DNA of 64,000 bases from contig NZ_CP062938.1 in the NCBI RefSeq assembly GCF_014898155.1, positions 186,001-250,000 on the forward strand. Reading direction: 5' to 3'. Numbering within the stretch: position 1 is the first letter of the stretch; each line of letters opens with the position of its first letter. A program made the translations under genes and the position numbers. A model generated the notes under the pieces. It made no database searches and was not told where the DNA came from. It saw only the letters and a list, made by a program, of their open reading frames with translations. Positions 24,212 through 32,487 of the stretch are shown here, piece after piece. This DNA comes from Bifidobacterium eulemuris (GTDB lineage Bacteria > Actinomycetota > Actinomycetes > Actinomycetales > Bifidobacteriaceae).

Positions 24212-25270
24212 ATGAGCTTCCGCGACAATCTGCAATATCTGAGAGCGAGCCGCAATCTGACGCAGGAGCGTCTGGCGATGCTGCTGGGCGTCTCGCGTCA
24301 AGCCATATCCAAATGGGAGAGTGAAAAAGCGTATCCCGAAATGGACAAGCTGCTGATGATCTGCGACCTGTTCGGCTGCACGCTGGACGATCTGGTCATG
24401 GGAGACGTGCGCAATCCCGCGAATCCGATCGTCTCGTCTCGCGATGCCTCCGAGCTCACTGAAACCGTCGACGATCGGCAAGTCGGGAACGGTGGATTAT
24501 CCACGGAAACGGCGCAGGATATGACCGGCTACGACGATCATGTGCGCCAGTTCGCCCTGATGGTCGCGTCCGGCATCGCGGCGATCATCATCGGCACCGG
24601 ATTGGCGAGTCTGTTCGACGACAACCATTCGATCATCGGGCCGAGCTCATGGAACGAGGTGCTGGCCGTTTTGTTCGTATTCGTCGGCACTGTCATAGGA
24701 TTGGCCCTGCTGATTCCGGGCGGCATGAGGCACGCTGACTTCAATCGCCAGCACCCGTTCATCGAGGATTTCTACACCGACGCCGACCGCACATCCGCCG
24801 CGCGACGTACCGCTGTGGGCGTGGTCGTCGGTATCGCCGTCATCATCATCGGCATTCTGATACTGATATACGCCGACGAGGTGTTGGGTGTCGACGACGG
24901 ATGGCCGGTATGCCTCATGCTGATGACGGTCGCAGTTGGCGTATGGCTGTTCGTCTATGTGGGTGTTCGCCATGAGTTGATGAATATCGAGGATCGCAAC
25001 GCTTCGTTGGAAAAGGAACGCAAGGAACGCGCTGGCGAACGTGACCGCTACGGGGAGCTCACCGGCGCCGTGTGCGGCATCATCATGATCATCGCCACCA
25101 TCATCGCCCTGCTGCTTCTGTTCACAGGCGAGCCCATCGGTGAGATGGATTGGTCCGACGGATGGCGCACAGGACAAGGCCTGTTCTGGCTGTCGTGGCC
25201 CATCGGCGCCCTATGCTGCGGCATCGCCGCGCTAATCATCCAAATCTTCAAAAGCCATCATGACCGGTAG
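24212..25270 (+). CDS. XRE-family regulator with membrane domain
   Basis: This 352-residue protein fuses an N-terminal XRE helix-turn-helix (residues ~5-60; LRASRNLTQERLAMLLGVSRQAISKWESEKAYPEMDKLLMICDLF) to a membrane region. The membrane region has about six or seven hydrophobic helices and a charged cytoplasmic segment (EDRNASLEKERKERAGERDRY). The ATG at 24212 follows AAGGAG. Membrane-tethered XRE proteins of this design are common in gut actinobacteria and firmicutes. Their ligands are unknown and they may sense envelope stress. No clear partner gene is next to it. Confidence 0.85.
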   Translation: MSFRDNLQYLRASRNLTQERLAMLLGVSRQAISKWESEKAYPEMDKLLMICDLFGCTLDDLVMGDVRNPANPIVSSRDASELTETVDDRQVGNGGLSTETAQDMTGYDDHVRQFALMVASGIAAIIIGTGLASLFDDNHSIIGPSSWNEVLAVLFVFVGTVIGLALLIPGGMRHADFNRQHPFIEDFYTDADRTSAARRTAVGVVVGIAVIIIGILILIYADEVLGVDDGWPVCLMLMTVAVGVWLFVYVGVRHELMNIEDRNASLEKERKERAGERDRYGELTGAVCGIIMIIATIIALLLLFTGEPIGEMDWSDGWRTGQGLFWLSWPIGALCCGIAALIIQIFKSHHDR

Positions 25271-25299
25271 CGACGGAGAGCTTTAGTGTCTGTCTTCCG

Positions 25300-25334
25300 C
25301 TGGCTCTAGACGTGTGTAATCACGCTAGAGCCAG
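25300..25334. terminator. bidirectional hairpin between convergent genes
   Basis: CTGGCTCTAG (25300-25309) is the exact inverse of CTAGAGCCAG (25325-25334). It separates the XRE gene from the convergent toxin gene, and its right arm contains the toxin's TAG stop. Confidence 0.55.
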
Positions 25335-25696
25335 ACGAATCGTTCCGGCGGTAGCGACGTAATGACCTGACTCAGTCGTTCGATGTCGTTGCGGGACAAA
25401 TGGCCATAGTAGCCATCGAGTCGTGCAGTCTCGAAGCGCACAAGTTGCGCGCAGCGGGCGGTGCTGAGGTGATCGAGTCCGGCCTCGGCCCAATCTTCGA
25501 TATGAATGTCGCCTTCCTCGGTCCAGGTGGGATTACTGGTGACCTTTATTCCCACGCCTTCCTCACCATCGTTGGAGATTCTGATCACCGCAATGGGGCG
25601 ATACTTGCCGCGTCCTTTATCATCTTCGTACCTCACCCAAGCGCGTACCACGTCGAAACGACGCAATTGATTAGGAAGAGGCTTGCGATCAGTCAT
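25325..25696 (-). CDS. PemK/MazF-like type II toxin (probable)
   Basis: This 123-residue protein starts with a basic region, then FDVVRAWVRYEDDKGRGKYRPIAVIRIS, a small beta-barrel opening like that of PemK/MazF endoribonucleases (the G-R-P segment after the first strands). The remaining strands GIKVTSNPTW and a C-terminal helix fit the family's size. Toxins of this class cut mRNA. It overlaps the 3' end of the upstream antitoxin-like gene, and GGAAAG precedes the start. ATG at 25699 is an equal alternative. The identification rests on motif and context and is not certain. Confidence 0.62.
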   Translation of the reverse strand: MTDRKPLPNQLRRFDVVRAWVRYEDDKGRGKYRPIAVIRISNDGEEGVGIKVTSNPTWTEEGDIHIEDWAEAGLDHLSTARCAQLVRFETARLDGYYGHLSRNDIERLSQVITSLPPERFVWL

Positions 25697-25964
25697 CATC
25701 GTCTTTCCAGGACTTGGGAAGAATCATCGCACCGTCCTCGTCATATCGAGGCTGATATACGAGAGCGTCCGGGATGTCGAAAATCGGCCCGTCCTCATCC
25801 TCTCCGATTACGCTGACGCCTGTGGTGGCAGGCTTGAACGAGTTCACCCAATCGGCGACATACTCATCCGGCGTCATGCCTTTAAGCTTGGCGAGGCCGC
25901 TGAATACGCGCAAAGCATCCGCATCTACGTTCATGGGCTTGGGATCAAATATCGCAGTGGACAT
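25689..25964 (-). CDS. antitoxin-like small acidic protein
   Basis: This 91-residue, strongly acidic protein (tail SWKDDDD) starts at 25964 after GGAAGGAGG, a strong RBS. An upstream ATG at 25982 precedes that SD. It has a predicted helical N-terminal part (VDADALRVFSGLAKLKGMTPDEYVADWVNSF) that could be a ribbon-helix-helix-like DNA-binding or dimerisation unit. It runs into the toxin frame by 8 to 11 nt. Small size, acidity and overlap are typical of a type II antitoxin that binds its toxin and represses the operon. I do not recognise a specific antitoxin family. Confidence 0.55.
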   Translation of the reverse strand: MSTAIFDPKPMNVDADALRVFSGLAKLKGMTPDEYVADWVNSFKPATTGVSVIGEDEDGPIFDIPDALVYQPRYDEDGAMILPKSWKDDDD

Positions 25965-26032
25965 ACAAGCCTCCTTCCGCACATCATTCTATCTAAACAA
26001 TCGTAAGCCGTAATATCGGTTTTATCCTCAGG

Positions 26033-26240
26033 AGATCCCTAGGATCCACTTCGTTCCGCTCAGGATGATAGAAAAAGACTTCGCTTTGCTCAGGAGACGT
26101 TGATGGCTATGTCGTCATGTCGAGCGGAGTCGAGACATCTCTTCTCAAAGTGTAGGCATTCAACATCATCTTGGGCGGAGCGGCCGTTTTCTCGTCACCC
26201 TGAGCGAAGTGAGCACGGCGAACGGAGTCGCAAGGAATCT
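26033..26240. repeat. palindromic repeat family, degenerate cluster c
   Basis: The gap from 25965 to 26362 holds several imperfect half copies of the dispersed palindrome. They include a CACTTCGTTCCGCTCAGGATGA segment at ~26048, an inverted GTCGAGCGGAGTCGAGACATCTC at ~26119 and GTCACCCTGAGCGAAGTGAG at ~26194. It also holds a LuxR-domain remnant at its right end. No intact gene is seen. Confidence 0.6.
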
Positions 26241-26254
26241 GGTTAGTGGTGGGG

Positions 26255-26360
26255 TTGAACCAGAGAATGGCGAGTTGGGTGCGGTTGTCGGATGTAGTTT
26301 GGCGAGAATAAAAAAAGAGCGTCTTCGTTTGAATATCGGAACCGTATCTGACGAACTCAT
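26255..26360 (-). pseudogene. remnant of a LuxR-type response regulator C-terminus
   Basis: On the minus strand, ILAKLH and, after a one-base frame change, NRTQLAILW can be read. These match ILDKLHLSNRTQLAILWL at the C-terminus of the response regulator encoded at 27917-28750. DNA at 26259-26289 and 27988-28018 is nearly identical. A run of seven T residues precedes it. It looks like the decayed end of a second regulator copy. Confidence 0.5.
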
Positions 26361-26362
26361 GG

Positions 26363-26926
26363 TTAGATGACCAGAGGACTTTTTAAATTCTTTGTAATAC
26401 CGCTTGTCATGTAATCGCTGAGAAAGCGTAGAATATCGTCGGCTGAATAAGCATCGTCTTTCTCAAGCCATAGAGACAAAACGTTAAACAGCGCTCCGAC
26501 ATTAAAGTAGACAATATATCGGCTGAAATCCGATTTCTGGTCAGACAGAGAAAAATGCTCGTCTAAAATTTCTCTGTTGATGACATTCAATACAAGATAA
26601 AGCAGATTGTCCCTTTGCAGCAGCTGAAAGAAATTCTTGTTGTGCTCAAGGATTCGGAACGCTTGTTCTATGATCCATGACAGAGTGACTTCTGATTGAG
26701 TATGCATCTCTTCAATGTAAGCTGATAATATTTTGTAGATGCAGCTAATTAAAACATCTTCTTTTGAATCAAAGTTACGATAGAACGTTTTTCTTGAGAT
26801 TTGACTTTTTGAAATGATCTGCTTTACAGATATTTCTTCGTAAGCGGTGTCATTAAGAAGTTGATAAAAGGAATTGATTATCCTGGTCTGCGACCGTAAG
26901 GCGCTGGGATTATTTGAACGGTACAT
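26363..26926 (-). CDS. TetR-family regulator (AT-rich, acquired)
   Basis: This 187-residue protein starts MYRSNNPSALRSQTRIINSFYQLLNDTAYEEISVKQIISKSQISRKTFYRNFDSKEDVL, a complete TetR DNA-binding domain. An all-helical ligand domain follows. ATG at 26926 is chosen for GAGAG five bases upstream and the usual family spacing; in-frame starts at 26974 and 27028 would lengthen it to 205 or 221 residues. Base composition is far AT-richer than in the chromosome, and it reads like a Firmicutes gene. It is divergent from the equally AT-rich gene at 27056, its probable target. Confidence 0.82.
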   Translation of the reverse strand: MYRSNNPSALRSQTRIINSFYQLLNDTAYEEISVKQIISKSQISRKTFYRNFDSKEDVLISCIYKILSAYIEEMHTQSEVTLSWIIEQAFRILEHNKNFFQLLQRDNLLYLVLNVINREILDEHFSLSDQKSDFSRYIVYFNVGALFNVLSLWLEKDDAYSADDILRFLSDYMTSGITKNLKSPLVI

Positions 26927-27055
26927 CGATTCTCTCAAACTGACACATTCGGACCAGTTTGTGTCATTTGTCATGAAAACATTGCTGACCTTAAAGTCCG
27001 ACGGTAGCATATCAATATAAAGTGACATAACAGTTTACTTTTGGAGGAAACGGAT

Positions 27056-27793
27056 ATGGCTCGCGATGTTTCAATTCGTGTCGTAATCGATGGACGTGAG
27101 ATTTCCAGAGAGGACGTTCAGAAAAAGGAAATGGAACGATGCATTCATGCGTCTAGGAAACTTAACCTGAAAATCCAGAATGAAGAACTTTCGGAAATCC
27201 GCCAACTCATATTGCAAAGAAAGCTGGATTTAGGACAAGATGTCTTGAAGAAGCTCATGAGAAAAGAAACCTGTTTGGCGGATATTCTCGTCAGGAGATT
27301 CGTACGCTTGTCACATGAAGAATATGTGCTCTCTGGGATAGATATCTATGCGAATGGAATTTCGGCGAAAGACTTTACCGCATGGTTCGATCTGCAAGTC
27401 AAGAAGAATAATATTCCGGCTATGTTAGCGGCTCATCCTGAACATTACATTATTGATAACCGTCCAGATGGAACGCAATATGTGTGTGAAACCAATGGAG
27501 GGTCACCATTCGCAGCGGCGTTCACCATTTATTTCAACGAAACGAATTGCATCAATATCCCGTTGTTGGCGGATCACCCCCATCGAATAGAAGGGGTATC
27601 GAAACTTTCTGATGGGAAGCGCGTCGGTGCCGCGAGACATCAGTTTCAGGACACGCCTGAGGGCTTGCAGGGTCATCTCTGCATAGAATTCCCGAAAAAG
27701 ACGATGGCGAAAGTGGTTGATGGCCATAAGTGGCATCTTGCAATTGAATTCAGCAACTGGCTTGAGGCCGCCGCTGCCGATATCGGTTCTTAG
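27056..27793 (+). CDS. uncharacterised protein divergent from TetR (AT-rich)
   Basis: This 245-residue protein starts at 27056, six bases after a strong GGAGGAAA. The N-terminal third is charged and helical (EDVQKKEMERCIHASRKLNLKIQNEELSEIRQLILQRKLDLGQDVLKK). The rest looks alpha/beta with HPEHYIIDNRPDGTQYVCETNGGSPFAAAFTIYF and a histidine-rich end (DGHKWHLAIEFSNWL). There is no signal peptide or membrane segment. I do not recognise the family. Its divergent pairing with a TetR gene and matching AT-rich composition suggest a two-gene cassette acquired as a unit, with the TetR protein repressing it. Confidence 0.7.
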   Translation: MARDVSIRVVIDGREISREDVQKKEMERCIHASRKLNLKIQNEELSEIRQLILQRKLDLGQDVLKKLMRKETCLADILVRRFVRLSHEEYVLSGIDIYANGISAKDFTAWFDLQVKKNNIPAMLAAHPEHYIIDNRPDGTQYVCETNGGSPFAAAFTIYFNETNCINIPLLADHPHRIEGVSKLSDGKRVGAARHQFQDTPEGLQGHLCIEFPKKTMAKVVDGHKWHLAIEFSNWLEAAAADIGS

Positions 27794-27842
27794 GAAGATT
27801 GTTGTTGGAGCCTTCGCACGAAGCCTAAGTTGGATGGAGCCC

Positions 27843-27950
27843 GTGCGACCTTTCGCACAGGAAAGTCACATTGTCACACAAGACGAAATGGTGACATTCC
27901 GAGGAATATCACCATTCTATGCTCGTTTTGGGTGATTAAAAGGGTCGCAC
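27843..27950 (+). repeat. 108-bp GTGCGAC repeat element, copy 2
   Basis: This 108-bp copy, bounded by GTGCGAC and GTCGCAC, has the same central hairpin as copy 1. At the third stem position the C:G pair is replaced by T:A on both arms. Its right 34 bp form the end of the response regulator gene, supplying its last codons and stop. Confidence 0.75.
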
Positions 27951-28750
27951 GGACGGTTGGAGGGAATAGTTCTGTGCGAAGTCTGTCTGAGCCAGAGGAT
28001 GGCGAGTTGGGTGCGGTTGGACAGGTGCAGCTTGTCGAGGATGTTGCTAATGCGGTTGCGTACCGTGCCTTCGCTGAGGAACAGTTGCGCGGCGATCTCG
28101 CGGTTATCGAATCCTTCGGCGACCAAGGCAGCGACGTCACGTTCGCGGTCGGATAACGAGTGTAGTAGGCGCAGGTCTTTGTCCGTGGCGCTGTCGCCGC
28201 CATTGATGGTGATGTCGTGGCTGCATCCTCCGGCATTGTCGTTCCCGGCACGAACACTGGGAGCATTGTGCGTTCCAGCGGAGGATTCAGATTGGGAGAG
28301 AGGGGACCGTCCGTCTTTCTCCACGCTGCGTTCGGCCCCCACGCCGGTGAGTTTGCCAAGCACTTCGGCGCCGAGCACGATCTGTCCGGCCATCACCGCC
28401 TGCACGGCCGGCGCGACCGAGGCCACATCCTGTTTGATGAGGTAGCCTTTCGCGCCCAACGCCATGGCCTGGTCAATATAGGACTTGTCCGCGAAGGTGG
28501 TGAGGAACAGGATACGGGCCGCCTTATCGAATTCAAGCATGCGTCGGGCGGCTTCCAGTCCGTCCATACCGGGCATTTGGATGTCGATCAGCATCACATC
28601 GGGCCGCATCGCCGGTCCGGAACGGTAGCGTTCCAGCGCCTCGACCCCGTCGGCGGCCGTCCAAGCCACTTGAGCGACGCCCGTCGCCTGAAGAATCGTG
28701 GTGAGAGACGAACACACGATGGCGTCGTCGTCCGCGATGGCCACTTTCAT
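27917..28750 (-). CDS. NarL/FixJ-type response regulator
   Basis: This 277-residue regulator has a receiver domain (residues 1-~125; VAIADDD acid pocket, phosphoacceptor in VMLIDIQMPGMDG, Lys in GYLIKQD). An unusually long Ser/Gly/Asn-rich linker follows, then a LuxR helix-turn-helix (LSDRERDVAALVAEGFDNREIAAQLFLSEGTVRNRISNILDKLHLSNRTQLAILWL). The ATG at 28750 follows GGAGCGG and overlaps the kinase stop (ATGA). The last ~12 residues (RPCDPFNHPKRA) are encoded by the repeat element at 27843-27950, which truncated or replaced the original C-terminus. It probably controls the divergent ABC operon. Confidence 0.92.
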   Translation of the reverse strand: MKVAIADDDAIVCSSLTTILQATGVAQVAWTAADGVEALERYRSGPAMRPDVMLIDIQMPGMDGLEAARRMLEFDKAARILFLTTFADKSYIDQAMALGAKGYLIKQDVASVAPAVQAVMAGQIVLGAEVLGKLTGVGAERSVEKDGRSPLSQSESSAGTHNAPSVRAGNDNAGGCSHDITINGGDSATDKDLRLLHSLSDRERDVAALVAEGFDNREIAAQLFLSEGTVRNRISNILDKLHLSNRTQLAILWLRQTSHRTIPSNRPCDPFNHPKRA

Positions 28751-30042
28751 GAATCCGCTCCATTCCTTGTATTCCGGGCTAAGGATTGAATCTCGCCGTT
28801 GCGATGCGCGAACGGCGCTTTGGGAATCGACACGAACACCCGCCATCCGTCGCCATGAGGGCCAGTCGAGCAGACGCCATCGAGAGTCCGCACCCTGGCT
28901 TCGATATCGGCCAATCCCATACCGCGGCGGTCCACCGGATGCGAGGGCATCGTCGGCGCAATCCTTCCGCTGCCGTGGGGATTCCTCCGTGCGACGGCAT
29001 CGCCGTTATCCTGTACGACCAGCTGCCAGAATGCGGGGAACTCCTGTGCGACCACCGTCACCCGGTTGGCCGTGCTGTGTCGCGCGGCATTGGATAGGGA
29101 TTCGTGGATAACCGCGGCGAAACAGCGGGCGACAGGTGCGGGCGCGTCGGTGACGGTGCTGCGCAGGTCGACACGCAGTCGGCCCGTCGAACGGGCGGCA
29201 TCCGCCATCCACGCGGCGAAATCGACCCCCTCATCATCGAGATCATGGACGGACCGTCGCACCATCGTCATGGCCTCATCAAGGGTGCTGTGAATATCGG
29301 CGAAACCCCGCTCGGATACGGCGTCATGTCTCGCTTCGGCGAGCACACGTGACGCCTCGCTTTGCATGATCGCGCGGGTGAGCAGATGGCCCACATTGTC
29401 GTGGATATCGCGTGCGATGCGCGTACGCTCGTTCAGCATGGCGGTGCGGGTAGCCGTCATGCGATCCTCGTGGGCGTCGGAGAGTTGATCTCGCAGCGCC
29501 CGCACGCTGTTGCGCCGCTCATCCTGTATGCGGTTCAAACGAAGTCCCGTCAGCGTCTGCCGGTGCGCGGACGATCCCCACAGGAACGCCATCACCGTCA
29601 ACAGGGCGATCACGGCACCGGTGGCGCGCCAGTCGGGATGGGCCAGCAGCGTCCAGCACAGCGGGACCATCCACAGATACGGCAATACTGTGACACGGCC
29701 AATCTGCCGCAGCCAGGATTCCGAACGCTGCATTGCGAGGCGTTGATGCGGCTCCTGCGCCGCGTTGGGATGACCGGCAAGGCGGCAGGCGTCGAACGCG
29801 ACCGTCGGCAGGGTGAAAAGAAACGTCGGCAATACCAACGAGCATGCGAGCGTCAGGCATCCGGGAACCCACGCCCAAGAGAACCGCATCGTGACGAGCA
29901 GCCATTCCGTCACCGACGCGCAGCAGACGGCCGTCAGCATCACGGCGATATCCCGCGCCGTGACGGCACCCCGCCATTGGACAAGCAGCAGCGCGCACAG
30001 CGCCATCAGCAGCAGCTTGTCCAATAATCCGGTCACAAGCAT
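28747..30042 (-). CDS. NarL-partner sensor histidine kinase
   Basis: This 431-residue kinase has four to six N-terminal hydrophobic helices (TGLLDKLLLMALCALLLVQW...). The HisKA_3 dimerisation box is MLNERTRIARDIHDNVGHLLTRAI with phospho-His in IHDN. The HATPase domain has HESLSNAARHS and RGMGLADIEARV. The start at 30042 follows AGGTGGG. A 4-nt overlap couples it to the response regulator. The pair is divergent from a three-gene ABC-2 exporter operon, an arrangement seen for envelope- or drug-sensing systems such as LiaRS-like modules. Confidence 0.92.
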   Translation of the reverse strand: MLVTGLLDKLLLMALCALLLVQWRGAVTARDIAVMLTAVCCASVTEWLLVTMRFSWAWVPGCLTLACSLVLPTFLFTLPTVAFDACRLAGHPNAAQEPHQRLAMQRSESWLRQIGRVTVLPYLWMVPLCWTLLAHPDWRATGAVIALLTVMAFLWGSSAHRQTLTGLRLNRIQDERRNSVRALRDQLSDAHEDRMTATRTAMLNERTRIARDIHDNVGHLLTRAIMQSEASRVLAEARHDAVSERGFADIHSTLDEAMTMVRRSVHDLDDEGVDFAAWMADAARSTGRLRVDLRSTVTDAPAPVARCFAAVIHESLSNAARHSTANRVTVVAQEFPAFWQLVVQDNGDAVARRNPHGSGRIAPTMPSHPVDRRGMGLADIEARVRTLDGVCSTGPHGDGWRVFVSIPKAPFAHRNGEIQSLARNTRNGADS

Positions 30043-30177
30043 GAGTCTACCCACCTTTGTCGGCTGTGCGGCCGTGACAAATGTCATTGTCGAAAGTCGA
30101 ATAGTGAGTGTGGTCACCGGTGTCGAGCCCCACGCATGGGCGATGATGGAGGTATCGACGAGTATGGGAGGGTGATG

Positions 30178-31221
30178 ATGAGGGATATAGCAAACGAATC
30201 GCGTCCGTCTGACGTTCGGGCGGCATCGTCGGCTCGGGATGGAGGCGATGACGTGCCGGATTCGGCGGTCGAAGTGAAGGGATTGGTCAAACGGTACGGA
30301 GACATGCTGGCGCTTGATTATTTCGACCTCGACGTGCGGCGGGGCGAGATCTTCGGACTGCTCGGGCCCAACGGTTCCGGCAAATCCACGGCCATCAACT
30401 GCATCCTCGCATTGCTGACCTATGACGAAGGAGAGATCAGCGTGTTCGGCGAACCGGTCACACCGACCAGCTACGACGTGAAGCGGCGTATCGGCATCGT
30501 GCCGCAGAACGTGGCCGTGTTCAACGAGCTCACCGTCACGGAGAACATCGACTACTTCTGTTCGCTGTACGTAACCGAGCGCAAGCGCCGCGCCGAACTG
30601 GTCGAGCAGGCCATCGATTTCGTCGGATTGGGGGAGTTCCGCAGGTTCCGCCCCGGCAAACTCTCCGGAGGTCTCAAACGTCGGCTCAACATCGCATGTG
30701 GCATCGCCCACCGGCCGGAGCTGATCTTCTTCGACGAGCCGACCGTGGCCGTCGATCCGCAAAGCCGCAACGCCATCCTCGAGGGCATCCGGCGGCTCAA
30801 CCGTGAAGGTGCGACCATCGTATACACCAGCCATTACATGGAGGAGGTCGAGCGGATCGCCGACCGCATCCTCATCATGGACCACGGCCGGCATCTCGCG
30901 CTCGGCACCGCCGAGGAACTCAAAAACATGATCGGCATGGGGGAACGCATCTGCGTCGCGACCTTGGACCTTGATGACGTGACGTTGCGTCGGATCCTCG
31001 CGCTGCCGTTCGTCATCGAAGCCACTTGGGACGGCAAGGAACTGGACGTGCGTTGCAGACGCGGCGAACGCAATCTCGCCGATCTGCTCGACATGCTCAA
31101 CGAGTCGGGCGTCAACGTCGGGCATCTGACCAGCCGCCCGCCCTCCCTGAACGACGTGTTTCTGGAACTGACCGGCACCGCCTTGCGTGATTCGGCCGAC
31201 GGTGACGGAACCGAAGAGTAG
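30178..31221 (+). CDS. ABC-2 transporter ATP-binding protein
   Basis: This 347-residue ATPase is of the drug/antibiotic exporter class (DrrA/YhaQ-like). Walker A is GLLGPNGSGKST, the Q-loop IVPQN, the signature LSGGLKRRLNIACGIA, Walker B LIFFDEPTVAVDP and the switch His in TSHYMEEVE. A C-terminal extension after residue ~250 is typical of the DrrA group. The ATG at 30178 is seven bases after GGGAGGG; adjacent ATG codons upstream are possible. It is first in an operon with two ABC-2 permeases. Regulation by the divergent two-component pair is likely. Confidence 0.92.
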   Translation: MRDIANESRPSDVRAASSARDGGDDVPDSAVEVKGLVKRYGDMLALDYFDLDVRRGEIFGLLGPNGSGKSTAINCILALLTYDEGEISVFGEPVTPTSYDVKRRIGIVPQNVAVFNELTVTENIDYFCSLYVTERKRRAELVEQAIDFVGLGEFRRFRPGKLSGGLKRRLNIACGIAHRPELIFFDEPTVAVDPQSRNAILEGIRRLNREGATIVYTSHYMEEVERIADRILIMDHGRHLALGTAEELKNMIGMGERICVATLDLDDVTLRRILALPFVIEATWDGKELDVRCRRGERNLADLLDMLNESGVNVGHLTSRPPSLNDVFLELTGTALRDSADGDGTEE

Positions 31222-31230
31222 GAGCAGGAC

Positions 31231-32487
31231 ATGTGGAGTACGTTCATCGCCATGATGCGCATCAATCTGCGCGACAAATCGGGCGTGTTCTGGATGATCT
31301 GCTTTCCCGTCATCCTTGCCACCATGCTGCAGGGCGTGTTCGGCGGCATCTCCGAGCAAAACGTGATCGAGCCGGTGCCGGTGGCCGTGGTGTCGGATGC
31401 GGCATGGGACGGCGCGTATGGTGCCGAACGCTTCGTGCGGGCCTTGGCGGCGGGCGGCGACGGCGAGACCACGCTGGTGAGCATGACCGAAACAAACAGG
31501 ATCGAGCAGGCCGAAGAGCTGCTGGACGGCGGCGAAGTGAGCGCCATACTGGCCGCGGACGACGACGGCCGCATCGTCATGACCATCTCCGACACGACCG
31601 CGGCCCAAGTGCGAGCGGCCCAAGTGAACGGCGGCGATGCGACCTCGATCAGCCTGAGCGCGTTAAGCAATGCGCTCGACGTGTTCAACACGAACAGCGG
31701 CATCATCGCCGACGCCATCACCGCGGCGTTGCGGCGAGATCCGCGGCTGGCCGGCGACCCCGACTTCTGGACGGCCTTCAGCGACCGCCTCGATACCAGC
31801 ACGGTCGACTCCGACGCCGTCTCCTACACCAATGAGATCACGCTCACACGGTTCACGCCCGACCCCATGGCGAGATACCACTTCGCGCTACTGGGCATGG
31901 CCGCCATGCTGAGCATGCTGTTCTCCTGCATTCCTTTGGTTCTCATGCAGGCGAACCTGACCGACAGCGGCGCGCGCATCACCGCGGGCGCATTGCCGAA
32001 ATCACGCATGGTATTGGGAGCGTTCCTCGCCGGATGGCTGATGTCGTTCCTGTCTTCCAGCATCGCGTTCCTGTACATCCGTTATGCGCTCGGCATCACC
32101 GTCGGCGGACGTGAGATTCTGGCCGAGGTCGGACTGCTCGTCGCCTCGTTCACAGCTAGCGCCTTGGGACTGGCGCTTGGCGCGATTCCCGAACTCTCCT
32201 TGAACGCCAAAAACGCCATATCGATCGCCATATCCGTCGGATTGTCCGTTCCTGCGGGACTGATGGGCGTCACCTCTATGGCGCTCAACGACACGATTCA
32301 ACGCGAGGCTCCCTTGTTCCACCTCATCAACCCAGTCAAACAGGTTTCGAATCTGTTCTATGACCTGCTGTACTACGACAGCCTCGCCCCGTTCGCCCAA
32401 ACCATCGCCGTTCTGCTCATCATGTCCGCGCTTGCCGTGGTCGCGGCGACGGCTCTGCTCAGGAGGCAACGCTATGCGCACCTGTAA
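31231..32487 (+). CDS. ABC-2 type transporter permease 1
   Basis: This 418-residue membrane protein has the ABC-2 layout: an N-terminal helix (SGVFWMICFPVILATMLQGVFGG), a long extracytoplasmic domain (~40-225), and five or six C-terminal helices. It begins nine bases after the ATPase stop, with GGAGCAGG upstream. It probably forms a heterodimeric channel with the next permease. The substrate is unknown; hydrophobic drugs, lipids or peptides are usual for this family. Confidence 0.9.
   Translation: MWSTFIAMMRINLRDKSGVFWMICFPVILATMLQGVFGGISEQNVIEPVPVAVVSDAAWDGAYGAERFVRALAAGGDGETTLVSMTETNRIEQAEELLDGGEVSAILAADDDGRIVMTISDTTAAQVRAAQVNGGDATSISLSALSNALDVFNTNSGIIADAITAALRRDPRLAGDPDFWTAFSDRLDTSTVDSDAVSYTNEITLTRFTPDPMARYHFALLGMAAMLSMLFSCIPLVLMQANLTDSGARITAGALPKSRMVLGAFLAGWLMSFLSSSIAFLYIRYALGITVGGREILAEVGLLVASFTASALGLALGAIPELSLNAKNAISIAISVGLSVPAGLMGVTSMALNDTIQREAPLFHLINPVKQVSNLFYDLLYYDSLAPFAQTIAVLLIMSALAVVAATALLRRQRYAHL

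Noticed and set aside
26166..26360. A 64-codon minus-strand protein
   Set aside because: It overlaps the decayed LuxR remnant and repeats, and its frame breaks the alignment to the regulator. It is better described as a pseudogene fragment.
28747..31623. A single 958-codon minus-strand protein including the kinase
   Set aside because: The upstream two thirds are antisense to the ABC operon. The kinase has its own start at 30042 with an RBS.
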